Assembly (NCBI GenBank): GCA_013388685.1
Contig: JACAET010000005.1
Coordinates: forward strand, 1-63,641
Direction of reading: 5' to 3'
DNA length: 63,641 bases
Source: Chloroflexota bacterium
GTDB taxonomy: Bacteria; Chloroflexota; Anaerolineae; Anaerolineales; Villigracilaceae
How positions within the stretch are numbered: the stretch's first letter is position 1; every line of letters starts with the position of its first letter. The notes under the pieces were generated by a model. The model made no database searches. It had not been told where the DNA came from and saw nothing but the letters and a program-made list of their open reading frames with translations. Shown here one piece after another: positions 17,079-25,930 of this stretch. The position numbers were made by a program, and so were the translations under genes.

Positions 17079-17906
17079 TTATTTTTTGATCACGATCATT
17101 GGATACTGCCCGTTCTCGCCGAAGAAGCCAGGGAAGGTCTCTTCGAACCGGAAGACAAAACGCAAAAAGGCTTTGCCGCCCAACTGCGAACGTACAAACC
17201 AGCGCATGAAGCGCGGACTCAAACTGCGCCACGGATAAATCTCGAACTTCACTACATCCTTCAACTCATTCTTCAGCCAGCGCGGCGTCATCTTTTCGAC
17301 GAACGTGCCAGTCTGCTCTTCAGCCGCAGACCAGTCCTTTTTTTTCTTTTTGGCAGAACGACCCGTGAACAAACGTCCCAATGCAATGAGCGGTTCCGCT
17401 AGCCGCATCAGCAGGGGATTATGCCAGCCATTGACCACCACCCCGCTCCTGCCGGGCTTCAGCACGCGGAGCAGTTCCAGGTAGGCGCGTTTGTGTTCGC
17501 TCAGCGGCAGGTGATGGATGGCGTGCATCGAAACCACACCGTCGAAAGTGTCAGGCTTGAAGGGCAGGTTGGCGATGTCCGCGACGATGAAGAGTCCCTT
17601 TTCACCGAGGCGATTGCGGGCTTCTTTCAGGGCGGTGATGGAAATGTCGGCACACAGGCGATACTTGTACCCCTCGGAATACGTCAGATATTCGGGCCAC
17701 TGCACGGGACCTGAACCCGCATCGAGCAGGATGTCACCGCTGGGAGCAAGATGCCGCTTCACGCGCATGTGACAGTTGTGGATGTACTCGCGCGAAACCG
17801 GGCGCAGATCTTCGTAGCGGGCGTTCTGGTACAACCCGTCACCGACTTGCGACCAGCCGATCTGGTCATAGAACTCGCGTACTTGTTGTTTGGTGTTTTC
17901 GCTCAT
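17079..17906 (-). CDS. Class I SAM-dependent methyltransferase with basic insert
   Basis: A 275-residue methyltransferase. LLDAGSGPVQWPEYL near residue 60 is motif I, and FDGVVSMHAIHHLPLSEHK near 123 is the post-II region. A basic linker, RSAKKKKKDW near residue 183, is followed by a C-terminal segment not found in minimal enzymes. Tightly coupled to the next methyltransferase. Substrate unknown. Confidence 0.82.
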   Translation of the reverse strand: MSENTKQQVREFYDQIGWSQVGDGLYQNARYEDLRPVSREYIHNCHMRVKRHLAPSGDILLDAGSGPVQWPEYLTYSEGYKYRLCADISITALKEARNRLGEKGLFIVADIANLPFKPDTFDGVVSMHAIHHLPLSEHKRAYLELLRVLKPGRSGVVVNGWHNPLLMRLAEPLIALGRLFTGRSAKKKKKDWSAAEEQTGTFVEKMTPRWLKNELKDVVKFEIYPWRSLSPRFMRWFVRSQLGGKAFLRFVFRFEETFPGFFGENGQYPMIVIKK

Positions 17907-17952
17907 CCGAAACTTTAGCCATTGATCTCACAGATTTTTTTTCGTAGATGTT

Positions 17953-18072
17953 AGAGTGTGTATGCAAATTCCGTGGTCTTGATACGGCGGCGGTCGAGTA
18001 GCCCGTAAGGGCGTACCGAGACCTCGCCGCCTGCTCGACCACCTTCAAAAAGTATTTTGCATACAGACCCTA
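17953..18072. repeat. MITE-like element, family C
   Basis: About 120 bp bounded by AGAGTGTGTATGCAAA and TTTGCATACAGACCCT, inverted repeats matching at 14 of 16 positions. The tetramers TTAG (17951-17954) and CTAG (18071-18074) at the edges fit the YTAR target preference of IS5-type elements. The interior has a GTCGAGTAG / CTGCTCGAC dyad. No coding capacity. Confidence 0.6.
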
Positions 18073-18114
18073 GTATTACACCGCAAAGTTGATTTGCGTG
18101 TTGGCAAACCGTCC

Positions 18115-18205
18115 ACGAATATTCGAAACCGGGCGCGTGTAGGACAAGTCTCCGACTTGTCCGCGCAAGTCAGAGACTTGCGCTACGCGGCAGCATGGAA
18201 GCGAG
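18115..18205. repeat. ACAAGTC dyad repeat in intergenic gap
   Basis: Facing segments GACAAGTCTCCGACTTGTC and CGCAAGTCAGAGACTTGCG form two adjacent short hairpins just after the end of the KpsS-like gene. Together with the family C element this accounts for nearly all of the 301-bp gap 17907-18207; no gene was seen. Confidence 0.55.
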
Positions 18206-18207
18206 GG

Positions 18208-19812
18208 TCACTTCCACGTAAACGGCTCGCCGACCAGGAATTTGAACGTATCACCAAATTGACTCATCCCTTCGTCGCTCAATACTTTCTCAAGCGACCA
18301 CACTTCAAGGTCATCCCAAAAGTTCATCAGACGCCACGGGAAGGGACGCGGGTACTCGAAGAAGAAGCGGTAGGCGTAGTTCCAGGCTTTGGCGGTTTGT
18401 TCATCGGTCAAGCGGTGGGCGGGCAAATCAAACAATACCTGTTCGAGAAGGGCAAAATACTCGTCCCAGGTGTTTGGGTCAAGGGTGAAGCCGCGCCCGC
18501 GATAGTGCGTCTTGCCGCACACAATCACGGGGATGCCGTTCATGGCAGTCTCGACGCCGACGGTGGTTGTGTATGCCAGACCGAGATTGGCGATTTCGAT
18601 GAGGTCGTAGGTGTTGACGGGGTCGAGCGCGCCGATGACGTGAATGTGACGGGGGATTTCGGGCAGCGCCTCGCGCACTACCGTCCCCATGGATTTTGCC
18701 TGAGGGACGAGTTTTTCGCCGGGGTGCACGCGGATGACGAGTTGCACGTCGGTGCGGTTGGCAAAATATTGGACGGTTTTCGTAATCCACTCGGACATGG
18801 ACGAGGCGAAGAGGTTGCGTCCCAGGGTGAGGCTGTCGCCCAGCACGTTCGCGGCAAGCAGGACGACGGGGCGGTCATCCAAACCCAGAGCTTTTTTCGT
18901 CGTCTCAGCCCCCTGCGCTGAGACGTATTGCCACAACCGTTTCGACTTGCCCCACACGCGCGCGCCGCGGCGGGCGTTTTCCAAATCGGCGAGGCGCTCG
19001 TACATTTCATCGGTCATTGGCAGAGAACAGCGTTCCTGCACGAGGTAATCGGTATCTTGCTGCATGATGGAGGTGTTCTGCGCCAGCCAGATTTGTTCGC
19101 GCTGGTCGTTGAATTCGAAGGTGACGGCAGGGATGTGCAAATATCGCGCCACACGGAAGACGATGCCCATTTCTAAAATCAAGCCGTTGGGCACAAGGAC
19201 AACATCGGGTTTGTTCGTTTGCATCCATGCGAGGGCGGCGCGGGCGGCAAAGGTGTTGCGCTTGAGGCGCAGGTCGTAAAGGGCTTTGTCGTCTGGGTGG
19301 GTCATGTCCACTTCTTCGCGCATGAGGGTGTATTGCGCGTCCCACAAGGAGACCTCAGCGATGTCGGCGTGGAGGGAGGCGGGTAAGTCGGGAGCAGGCT
19401 GGAGGTCGAGAAGTGAAGCGTGTGTCACGTACGGAGCAAGCGGTTTGAGGGCGTCGCGCGTGTGCAGGCTGCGCTGCCGCTGAGTCAGTTTGTCTTTTTC
19501 TTTGTGCCATTCGGCGTAGGGCAGTGTCAACAGTGTGACGTTGTGTCCCAACCCGGCAAGGACAAGGGAGATGTGGGCGGCTTGCTCGATCCAGTAATGA
19601 AGGGTGGCGAAAAAAAGGATGTTTTTGGCGGGCTGTGCTTTTTCGATGAAAGGCTTTGCCTGCGCAACCGCATGAGGCAGAGATTTTTGGAGGCGCGAAA
19701 GATTGTAGTGGTCTTTGCGGATGCGGTTTCGCCAGGCATACCGAAGGGTGTAATCGAGTTCGGCGGCGAGGGGCAGTTCGCCCAGGAAGTTGCGGAGGGT
19801 GGTTTTGTTCAT
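18208..19812 (-). CDS. KpsS/KpsC-like capsule polysaccharide transferase
   Basis: A 534-residue soluble protein. The C-terminal half matches the capsule-synthesis family that contains the Kdo transferases KpsS and KpsC: LVIRVHPGEK near residue 358, HVIGALDPVNTYDLI near 391, and TTTVGVETAMNGIPVIVCG near 415, where the last two form the nucleotide-sugar site. The N-terminal 200 residues are specific to this protein. In ABC-exported capsules such enzymes build the Kdo linker on the lipid anchor; the Wzm/Wzt genes next to it fit. A Kdo-lipid is not assured in a likely monoderm, so the sugar may differ. Confidence 0.72.
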   Translation of the reverse strand: MNKTTLRNFLGELPLAAELDYTLRYAWRNRIRKDHYNLSRLQKSLPHAVAQAKPFIEKAQPAKNILFFATLHYWIEQAAHISLVLAGLGHNVTLLTLPYAEWHKEKDKLTQRQRSLHTRDALKPLAPYVTHASLLDLQPAPDLPASLHADIAEVSLWDAQYTLMREEVDMTHPDDKALYDLRLKRNTFAARAALAWMQTNKPDVVLVPNGLILEMGIVFRVARYLHIPAVTFEFNDQREQIWLAQNTSIMQQDTDYLVQERCSLPMTDEMYERLADLENARRGARVWGKSKRLWQYVSAQGAETTKKALGLDDRPVVLLAANVLGDSLTLGRNLFASSMSEWITKTVQYFANRTDVQLVIRVHPGEKLVPQAKSMGTVVREALPEIPRHIHVIGALDPVNTYDLIEIANLGLAYTTTVGVETAMNGIPVIVCGKTHYRGRGFTLDPNTWDEYFALLEQVLFDLPAHRLTDEQTAKAWNYAYRFFFEYPRPFPWRLMNFWDDLEVWSLEKVLSDEGMSQFGDTFKFLVGEPFTWK

Positions 19813-19813
19813 G

Positions 19814-19883
19814 TTGGTAAATGGTCATTGGCGACAGGTAATTGGGATACGGAAATTACCATTTACCAATTACCGTTTATTGT
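19814..19883. repeat. Ten tandem heptamers
   Basis: Seventy bases split cleanly into 7-bp units. The first six centre on TTGGTAA/ATGGTCA, the last four on its complement-like form TTACCAT, TTACCAA, TTACCGT, TTATTGT. The register is unbroken across the switch from GG-type to CC-type units. It touches the start codon region of the KpsS-like gene. Confidence 0.7.
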
Positions 19884-19885
19884 TA

Positions 19886-20008
19886 AGAGTCCACTGCAAA
19901 AGGGTAAAAATCGAACCACTGAGACACGGAGACACCGAGTTTAATGAAAGAAATCTCCGTGACTCTGTGTCTTCGTGGTGAAACTTCAAGGTTTTTGCAG
20001 TGGACTCT
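19886..20008. repeat. MITE-like element, family D, with 4-bp target duplication
   Basis: A 123-bp unit with inverted ends AGAGTCCACTGCAAAA and TTTTTGCAGTGGACTCT (17 bp on the right) flanked by GTTA on both sides (19882-19885 and 20009-20012). The interior carries the GAGACACGGAGACACCGAG / CTCCGTGACTCTGTGTC dyad seen elsewhere. The right-hand GTTA includes the stop codon of the wzt gene, so the insertion lies exactly at that gene's end. Confidence 0.68.
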
Positions 20009-20009
20009 G

Positions 20010-21302
20010 TTAATCAATCTTCTCGATCTTCCAGTCAAGTCTTGGTCGTACCGGTCCGACGCGCGGCTCGGGCCATTGTGTGCCGGGCGCGCCGGAAATA
20101 TCCACGTTGAAGGAGAGGGCGTTTTCGTCCATGAAGTAACGCTTCACGCCGAACGAACTGGCGTTCACGCCCAGGGCGTAGCGTCCTTCGTTGAAGAAGT
20201 CGGCGGGGATTTCGCAGCGGCTGATGTAACGTCCGGCTGCGCGCGCGCCGAATTGCTCGTATTGTCTGGCGTCGTCGGTGTCGAAGGAGGTGAAGACGTA
20301 TTCGCCGCGCATGGTGCTGAGGTAAATGCCCACCCGTAAAGCGGTGATGGGAGCATCGAGTTGATATTCCCACTCGACGGTGAGCGGTTCGGTGGAGCGA
20401 ATGGTATCCACGACGTTTCCGCTTCGGTCTTTAATTCGAATTGCCAGCGGTCTAAAGGGCTGACTCGCCGCCGGAACCTCCTCCGCCTCCCAAATCCGCT
20501 GACCCGATTCTGCCTGCCCGGAGGAGAGGTAGAAGTCTACGGCTTCGGGGGTGGGGGCGCGTTTGATGAGTTGTCCCTTTTTGAGGACGATGGCTTCCTG
20601 GGTGAGGCGTAGAATGGCGGACATGTTGTGGCTGACGAAGAGGACGGTGCGTCCCTGCTGTGCCACGTCGCCCATTTTGCCGAGGCATTTTTTCTGAAAG
20701 TCGGCATCGCCCACGGCAAGGACTTCGTCCACGACGAGGATTTCGGGTTCGAGGTGCGCGGCGACGGCAAAGGCAAGCCGCAGGTACATGCCGGAGGAGT
20801 AGCGTTTGACGGGTGTGTCTATGAATTGCGCCACTTCGGAGAATTCGACGATTTCATCGAATTTGCGGTCTATTTCGGCGCGTTTCATGCCGAGGATGGC
20901 GCCGTTCATGTAGATGTTTTCGCGCCCGGTCAGTTCGGGGTGAAAGCCGGTGCCCACTTCGAGCAGCGAGCCAACCCGTCCGCGCACGGTGACGGTCCCT
21001 TCGGTGGGTTCGGTGATGCGCGAGAGGATTTTGAGCAGGGTGCTTTTACCGGCGCCGTTGCGCCCAACGATGCCCAGCACTTTCCCCTCTTCGAGGTCGA
21101 AGGAGATGTCTTTGAGCGCCCAGATGGTGGAGGTGGCGGTTGTGCCGCGCATGCCCTGTCCACGCAGGGCGCGGTAGACGCGCACAGGGGTCATCAAAGT
21201 ATCCATCAGCACGTCGCGGAACATGTTGTACTGGAACTTTTGCTGCGCAGCGCCGATTTTGTATCGTTTGCTGAGGTTGTTAACCGATATGGCGATGGTC
21301 AT
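20010..21302 (-). CDS. wzt: Polysaccharide ABC exporter ATPase (Wzt) with C-terminal glycan-binding domain
   Basis: A 430-residue protein. The N-terminal domain has GRNGAGKST (residues 80-88), signature YSSGM, Walker B ILVVDEVLAVGD and the H-loop SHN. Residues after about 265 form an extra beta-rich domain of the Wzt C-terminal type, which in known systems reads the end modification of the glycan before export. The methyltransferase genes downstream may write such a modification. With Wzm it exports a lipid-linked glycan made in the cytoplasm. Confidence 0.92.
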   Translation of the reverse strand: MTIAISVNNLSKRYKIGAAQQKFQYNMFRDVLMDTLMTPVRVYRALRGQGMRGTTATSTIWALKDISFDLEEGKVLGIVGRNGAGKSTLLKILSRITEPTEGTVTVRGRVGSLLEVGTGFHPELTGRENIYMNGAILGMKRAEIDRKFDEIVEFSEVAQFIDTPVKRYSSGMYLRLAFAVAAHLEPEILVVDEVLAVGDADFQKKCLGKMGDVAQQGRTVLFVSHNMSAILRLTQEAIVLKKGQLIKRAPTPEAVDFYLSSGQAESGQRIWEAEEVPAASQPFRPLAIRIKDRSGNVVDTIRSTEPLTVEWEYQLDAPITALRVGIYLSTMRGEYVFTSFDTDDARQYEQFGARAAGRYISRCEIPADFFNEGRYALGVNASSFGVKRYFMDENALSFNVDISGAPGTQWPEPRVGPVRPRLDWKIEKID

Positions 21303-21365
21303 TCGTTCTTTCCTGTGTGGCAGGCGTTAATGCCGTTTGTGCGCCAGAGGGCGCATATTACATGA

Positions 21366-22214
21366 TCAGATCGTATCCGCAAAGGTCTTTTCCATGTTGC
21401 GGAAGTAGAACAACCCGCCGATGAGGATGACGACGGAAATCAACACGGAGACCGCCATTTCGGGTCCGGGGCCGGTATTGGTACCGAGCAATGCCCAGCG
21501 GAATCCGTTCACCACACCTGCCATGGGGTTGAGCGAGTAAACCAACTGCCACTTTTCGGAGATCAAGTTCGAGGAGTAGGCGACAGGCGTGATGAAGAGC
21601 CAGAATTGGGTCAGGAAGGGAAGCGCATAGTTCACGTCGCGGTACTGCACGTTGATGGCAGAGAGCCATAACGCCACGCCCAGCGCCGTCACGACGGTCA
21701 ACAGCAGGAAGAGGGGCAGCGCCCAGATGGCGTTGGGGGAGGGGGTCAGACCATAGTAAATCATCAAGCCAATCAGGATGACGAAGGCAATGACAAAATC
21801 TACCAGCCCCGAAAGGATGGATGCCAGCGGCAGGACGAGGCGCGGGAAGTAGATTTTCGTCACCATGTTCTGGTTAGAGGTCAGCGAGCGCGAAGCCTGA
21901 TTGAGCGCGCCGACGAACATTCCCCAGGGCAGGAGCGCCGCGTAGGAAAAAATCGGGTAGGGAATGTTATTGTCGGTGGGCAGTTTGGCGATGCGCCCGA
22001 AGAGGAAGGTGAAGACGATCATCGTCAGCACCGGCTGGATGATCGCCCACGCCGCGCCGAGCATGGTCTGTTTGTAGCGCACTTTCACGTCGCGCCAGAT
22101 CATGAAATAGACCAGTTCGCGGTACGTCCACAGGTCTTTGAGATTCAACGCGGCAAAACCCGTGGAGGGCTTGATGTAGATGGTGGTGGGTTCGTGCTTT
22201 ACGATTTCGGTCAT
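21366..22214 (-). CDS. wzm: Polysaccharide ABC exporter permease (Wzm)
   Basis: A 282-residue ABC-2-type permease. The cytoplasmic N-terminus is followed by LWTYRELVYFMIWRDVKVRY, the conserved interface helix, and six hydrophobic segments; NPMAGVVNGFRWAL near residue 235 is typical of the family. The start is set at the ATG at 22214; the frame stays open further upstream but that part would overlap the fcl gene. It pairs with Wzt 64 bp downstream. Confidence 0.9.
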   Translation of the reverse strand: MTEIVKHEPTTIYIKPSTGFAALNLKDLWTYRELVYFMIWRDVKVRYKQTMLGAAWAIIQPVLTMIVFTFLFGRIAKLPTDNNIPYPIFSYAALLPWGMFVGALNQASRSLTSNQNMVTKIYFPRLVLPLASILSGLVDFVIAFVILIGLMIYYGLTPSPNAIWALPLFLLLTVVTALGVALWLSAINVQYRDVNYALPFLTQFWLFITPVAYSSNLISEKWQLVYSLNPMAGVVNGFRWALLGTNTGPGPEMAVSVLISVVILIGGLFYFRNMEKTFADTI

Positions 22215-22270
22215 TCTCTGGGTTTCCAGTTGCCAGGTTGGAACGTTTGACCGTTCAACCCTGAGACCTT

Positions 22271-23353
<1,083 letters not shown>

Positions 23354-24364
23354 TTATTGCACGATAAACTGTGCGTTGCGATAATGTGCATCGCTCGGGT
23401 TTTGAATCAAGCCGGTCTTCAACGCAAACAGCAATTCGCGAATGCCGGCATCCACATCGAGGGTGGTTTCAAAGCCAAGCACCCTCCTGATCTTGGCAAA
23501 CGATACGGTGATATCGCGCATATCGCCACCGAAGGTCAGGTCTTTATACTCCACGATCGTTTCCGGCATGCGCCGCAGGACCAGTTGCACGATATCGTCC
23601 TTCGAATAATTACCTTTCTCGGTGCCGAGATTGAAAACCTGCCCGCGAATTTTTTCGCGCTCTGCCTCCAGCCCCATGAGGATACCGCGGACCGCGTCGC
23701 GCACATGAACGAACGAACGCGAATAGCCGCGCTGGTAAATGATGAGCATACGCTTGGTGAACGCCTCCAGCACAAACTGGTTGACAATCAGGTCGAAGCG
23801 GGTGCGCGGCGAGAGGCCGTACAGCGTGGCGAAGCGGAACAACAGCGGCGCCACCGGGGCGTCTTTTTGAGAGAGCAGATACTCCTCGGCGGCAATCTTC
23901 GTCTCGGCATACAACGACTGGGGATTCAACGGCGACTCTTCGGTGACGGGCTTGCCGTCGGGGCTCAAGCCGTAGTTGCTGTAGGTGGACGAAAAAACGA
24001 ATCGTTCCACGCCCAATTCTGCCGCCTGCTCGAACGCCATTTTCGTCGCCTCGACATTGTACTTCCAGGCGACCTGCCTCCCCACCGCCTGACAGGCCGG
24101 GAATCCCACAATCGCCGCCAGATGGACGATGGCGTCCGGCTTTTGCCAGCCGTCCTTTGCCGCGTCTTTGATGGCACGCGGTTCGGTCACGTCCGCTTTG
24201 ACGAAATGGAAGTTGGGATGGTGGAGGAAAGGCACAAGCGACTCCCCGCCGAAGAGGAGCGAGTCGAGGACGGTGACGCGGTTATTGAGGCGGAGCAGTT
24301 CCGAGGTCAGGAGTGAGCCGATATATCCCGCGCCACCTGTGATGAGAATATGGCGGTCTGTCAT
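23354..24364 (-). CDS. NAD-dependent sugar epimerase/dehydratase
   Basis: A 336-residue extended SDR. TGGAGYIGSLL at 9-19 is the NAD site; FSSTYSNYG near 124 and YAETKIAAEEY near 152 supply Ser/Thr, Tyr and Lys. The C-terminal RGYSRSFVHVRDA is typical of the UDP- or dTDP-sugar members. Its start codon overlaps the stop of the upstream regulator by 4 bp (ATGA), so the regulator and this enzyme are translated together. Which nucleotide sugar it uses cannot be told. Confidence 0.83.
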   Translation of the reverse strand: MTDRHILITGGAGYIGSLLTSELLRLNNRVTVLDSLLFGGESLVPFLHHPNFHFVKADVTEPRAIKDAAKDGWQKPDAIVHLAAIVGFPACQAVGRQVAWKYNVEATKMAFEQAAELGVERFVFSSTYSNYGLSPDGKPVTEESPLNPQSLYAETKIAAEEYLLSQKDAPVAPLLFRFATLYGLSPRTRFDLIVNQFVLEAFTKRMLIIYQRGYSRSFVHVRDAVRGILMGLEAEREKIRGQVFNLGTEKGNYSKDDIVQLVLRRMPETIVEYKDLTFGGDMRDITVSFAKIRRVLGFETTLDVDAGIRELLFALKTGLIQNPSDAHYRNAQFIVQ

Positions 24365-24837
24365 TCAGGATCCTCCATCTGTAATTTCACTTTGAATCCG
24401 TCCACCTGCAAGGCGGGGGCGTCTTTGTCGGTGACGACCGCGATGCCCTGTTCGATGCAGGTCAGGCGGCAAATATCTACCACGTCGCCTTTGCCGAGAA
24501 TGCGGACGCGGTCATAACCCGCCTCGCGTACTTTGGAGAGGTGTTCCTTCACGCGCTGGCGGGTCTTGCGATAAATGGAGAACGACCGCTCGACGTAATC
24601 CACAGCGAGGCGGGCGCGCAGGGCGATGCCTTCGGGCGTGATGATGTAACGCAGTTTCTTGCGCTCGGCGCGCAGGGCTTTGACATAGCCCTTGGCGATG
24701 AGGCGTTTGAGGTGCCAGTTGACCGTTCCGACCGCAACGCCCAACTGGGTGGCAAGTGTGGATTGGTTAACATCGGGGTTGTTTTCGATTTGTTCGAGCA
24801 GCGTCAATTCGCGGAGTTCTTCGTTGGCAGTTTCCAT
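24361..24837 (-). CDS. Winged-helix regulator of the EPS/surface-polysaccharide cluster
   Basis: A 158-residue protein. Residues 10-70 form a winged-helix domain (NQSTLATQLGVAVGTVNWHLKRL is the recognition region) like the MarR-type EPS-associated regulators. Residues 75-158 have no family I recognise, but LGKGDVVDICRLTCIEQGI and a C-terminal strand-rich end could bind a sugar or nucleotide. It is the first gene of the cluster and lies under a promoter that carries a perfect palindrome, so autoregulation and control of the whole cluster are likely. Confidence 0.82.
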   Translation of the reverse strand: METANEELRELTLLEQIENNPDVNQSTLATQLGVAVGTVNWHLKRLIAKGYVKALRAERKKLRYIITPEGIALRARLAVDYVERSFSIYRKTRQRVKEHLSKVREAGYDRVRILGKGDVVDICRLTCIEQGIAVVTDKDAPALQVDGFKVKLQMEDPE

Positions 24838-24853
24838 AGGTCTGTCGGTTCAA

Positions 24854-24895
24854 AATTCAGCGACTGAATTATAACCGAGAATGGAGGGCTGTCAA
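24854..24895 (-). promoter_or_regulatory. Promoter and palindromic operator of the polysaccharide cluster
   Basis: Read on the minus strand, TTGACA (24895-24890) and TATAAT (24873-24868) are separated by 16 bp, an almost ideal housekeeping promoter. Overlapping the -10 box and running downstream is the perfect palindrome AATTCAG-CGA-CTGAATT (24854-24870). A repressor bound there would block initiation; the winged-helix product of the first gene is the obvious candidate. Confidence 0.78.
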
Positions 24896-24944
24896 ACAGG
24901 GAATAAAACTGCCGAAACCGGCGAGACTTCGGATGCCGTGATTC

Positions 24945-24973
24945 TTGACGCCTGCCGGTATTGGCTGTTTAAT
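24945..24973 (+). promoter_or_regulatory. Probable promoter of the GH16 gene
   Basis: TTGACG (24945-24950) and TTTAAT (24968-24973) are 17 bp apart on the plus strand, about 44 bp before the chosen start codon. It diverges from the cluster promoter, with about 50 bp between the two -35 boxes. Confidence 0.5.
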
Positions 24974-25016
24974 GGGTTGGCATCGCCACGCCGGCAGACA
25001 AAGACAAAAGGTCAAT

Positions 25017-25856
25017 ATGGATAAAAAACTTCTCTTCCTTTGCATCCCATTCATCCTTGGAGCGTGCGCCGCATCCACACCGGAACCAACACCGCTTCCC
25101 ACCCCCGTCCCATCGCCAACCCCCGCGGCATGGGATCGTGAAGGCTGGAAGATCGTCTGGCACGATGAATTCGACGGTCCCGAATTGGACCGAACCAACT
25201 GGAATTTCGATATCGGCGGTAACGGCTGGGGCAACGCCGAATGGCAGGCATACACCGACCAGCCCGAAAACATCCGCGTGAAGGAGGGGATGCTGGTCAT
25301 CGAGGCGCGTGAAGACCCGACGCTTCCCGCGGGACGTCCGTATTCCTCGGCGCGCATCAAGACGCAGGGACTGCATGCCTGGCAGTATGGACGCATCGAA
25401 GCGCGCATGAAACTCCCGTATGGGCAGGGTATTTGGCCCGCCTTTTGGATGCTGGGCGCCAACAATCGAGGCTGGCCCGCTTCGGGTGAGATCGACATTC
25501 TCGAACATATCGGGCGCGAACCCGATAAAATTTACGCCACCGTCCATGCGCCGGGATATTCGGGCGGCGAAGGCGTGGGGACGAATCTTGCGGTGCCAGC
25601 GGGAACTTTATACGACGATTTTCATGTTTACGCCATCGAGTGGGAGGAGAACGAGATTCGCTGGTATTTCGACGACCAGGAATATTTCAAATTGACACCA
25701 GCCGATGTCCCCGCCGAGTGGATCTTCGATCATGAGTTCTTTATCATCCTGAACGTGGCGGTCGGCGGGCGCTGGCCCGGATACCCCGATTCCACAACGG
25801 TCTTCCCGCAGTTCCTGACGGTGGATTACGTGCGCGTGTATCAAAGACCCCATTGA
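25017..25856 (+). CDS. GH16-family beta-glucanase lipoprotein
   Basis: A 279-residue exported glycosidase. The start at 25017 gives a lipoprotein signal ending in LGAC (Cys17), followed by a Pro/Thr linker (residues 21-38). The GH16 domain begins at VWHDEFDG. The catalytic signature EIDILEH places the nucleophile at Glu158, Asp160 and the acid/base at Glu163. Family members cut beta-1,3 or beta-1,3-1,4 glucans, and sometimes galactans. Divergent from the polysaccharide cluster; it may process glycans at the cell surface or degrade external ones. Confidence 0.92.
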   Translation: MDKKLLFLCIPFILGACAASTPEPTPLPTPVPSPTPAAWDREGWKIVWHDEFDGPELDRTNWNFDIGGNGWGNAEWQAYTDQPENIRVKEGMLVIEAREDPTLPAGRPYSSARIKTQGLHAWQYGRIEARMKLPYGQGIWPAFWMLGANNRGWPASGEIDILEHIGREPDKIYATVHAPGYSGGEGVGTNLAVPAGTLYDDFHVYAIEWEENEIRWYFDDQEYFKLTPADVPAEWIFDHEFFIILNVAVGGRWPGYPDSTTVFPQFLTVDYVRVYQRPH

Positions 25857-25930
25857 TGGGCTGACCCGTCTCTCAACCGACGGGAGTGAACCATCACCCG
25901 CCGGGATGATAAAAACCCGCCTTGGCTGAT

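Noticed and set aside
2303..19883. The tandem repeats as a CRISPR array
   Set aside because: Units are 7 bp without spacers, and there is no cas gene in the window.
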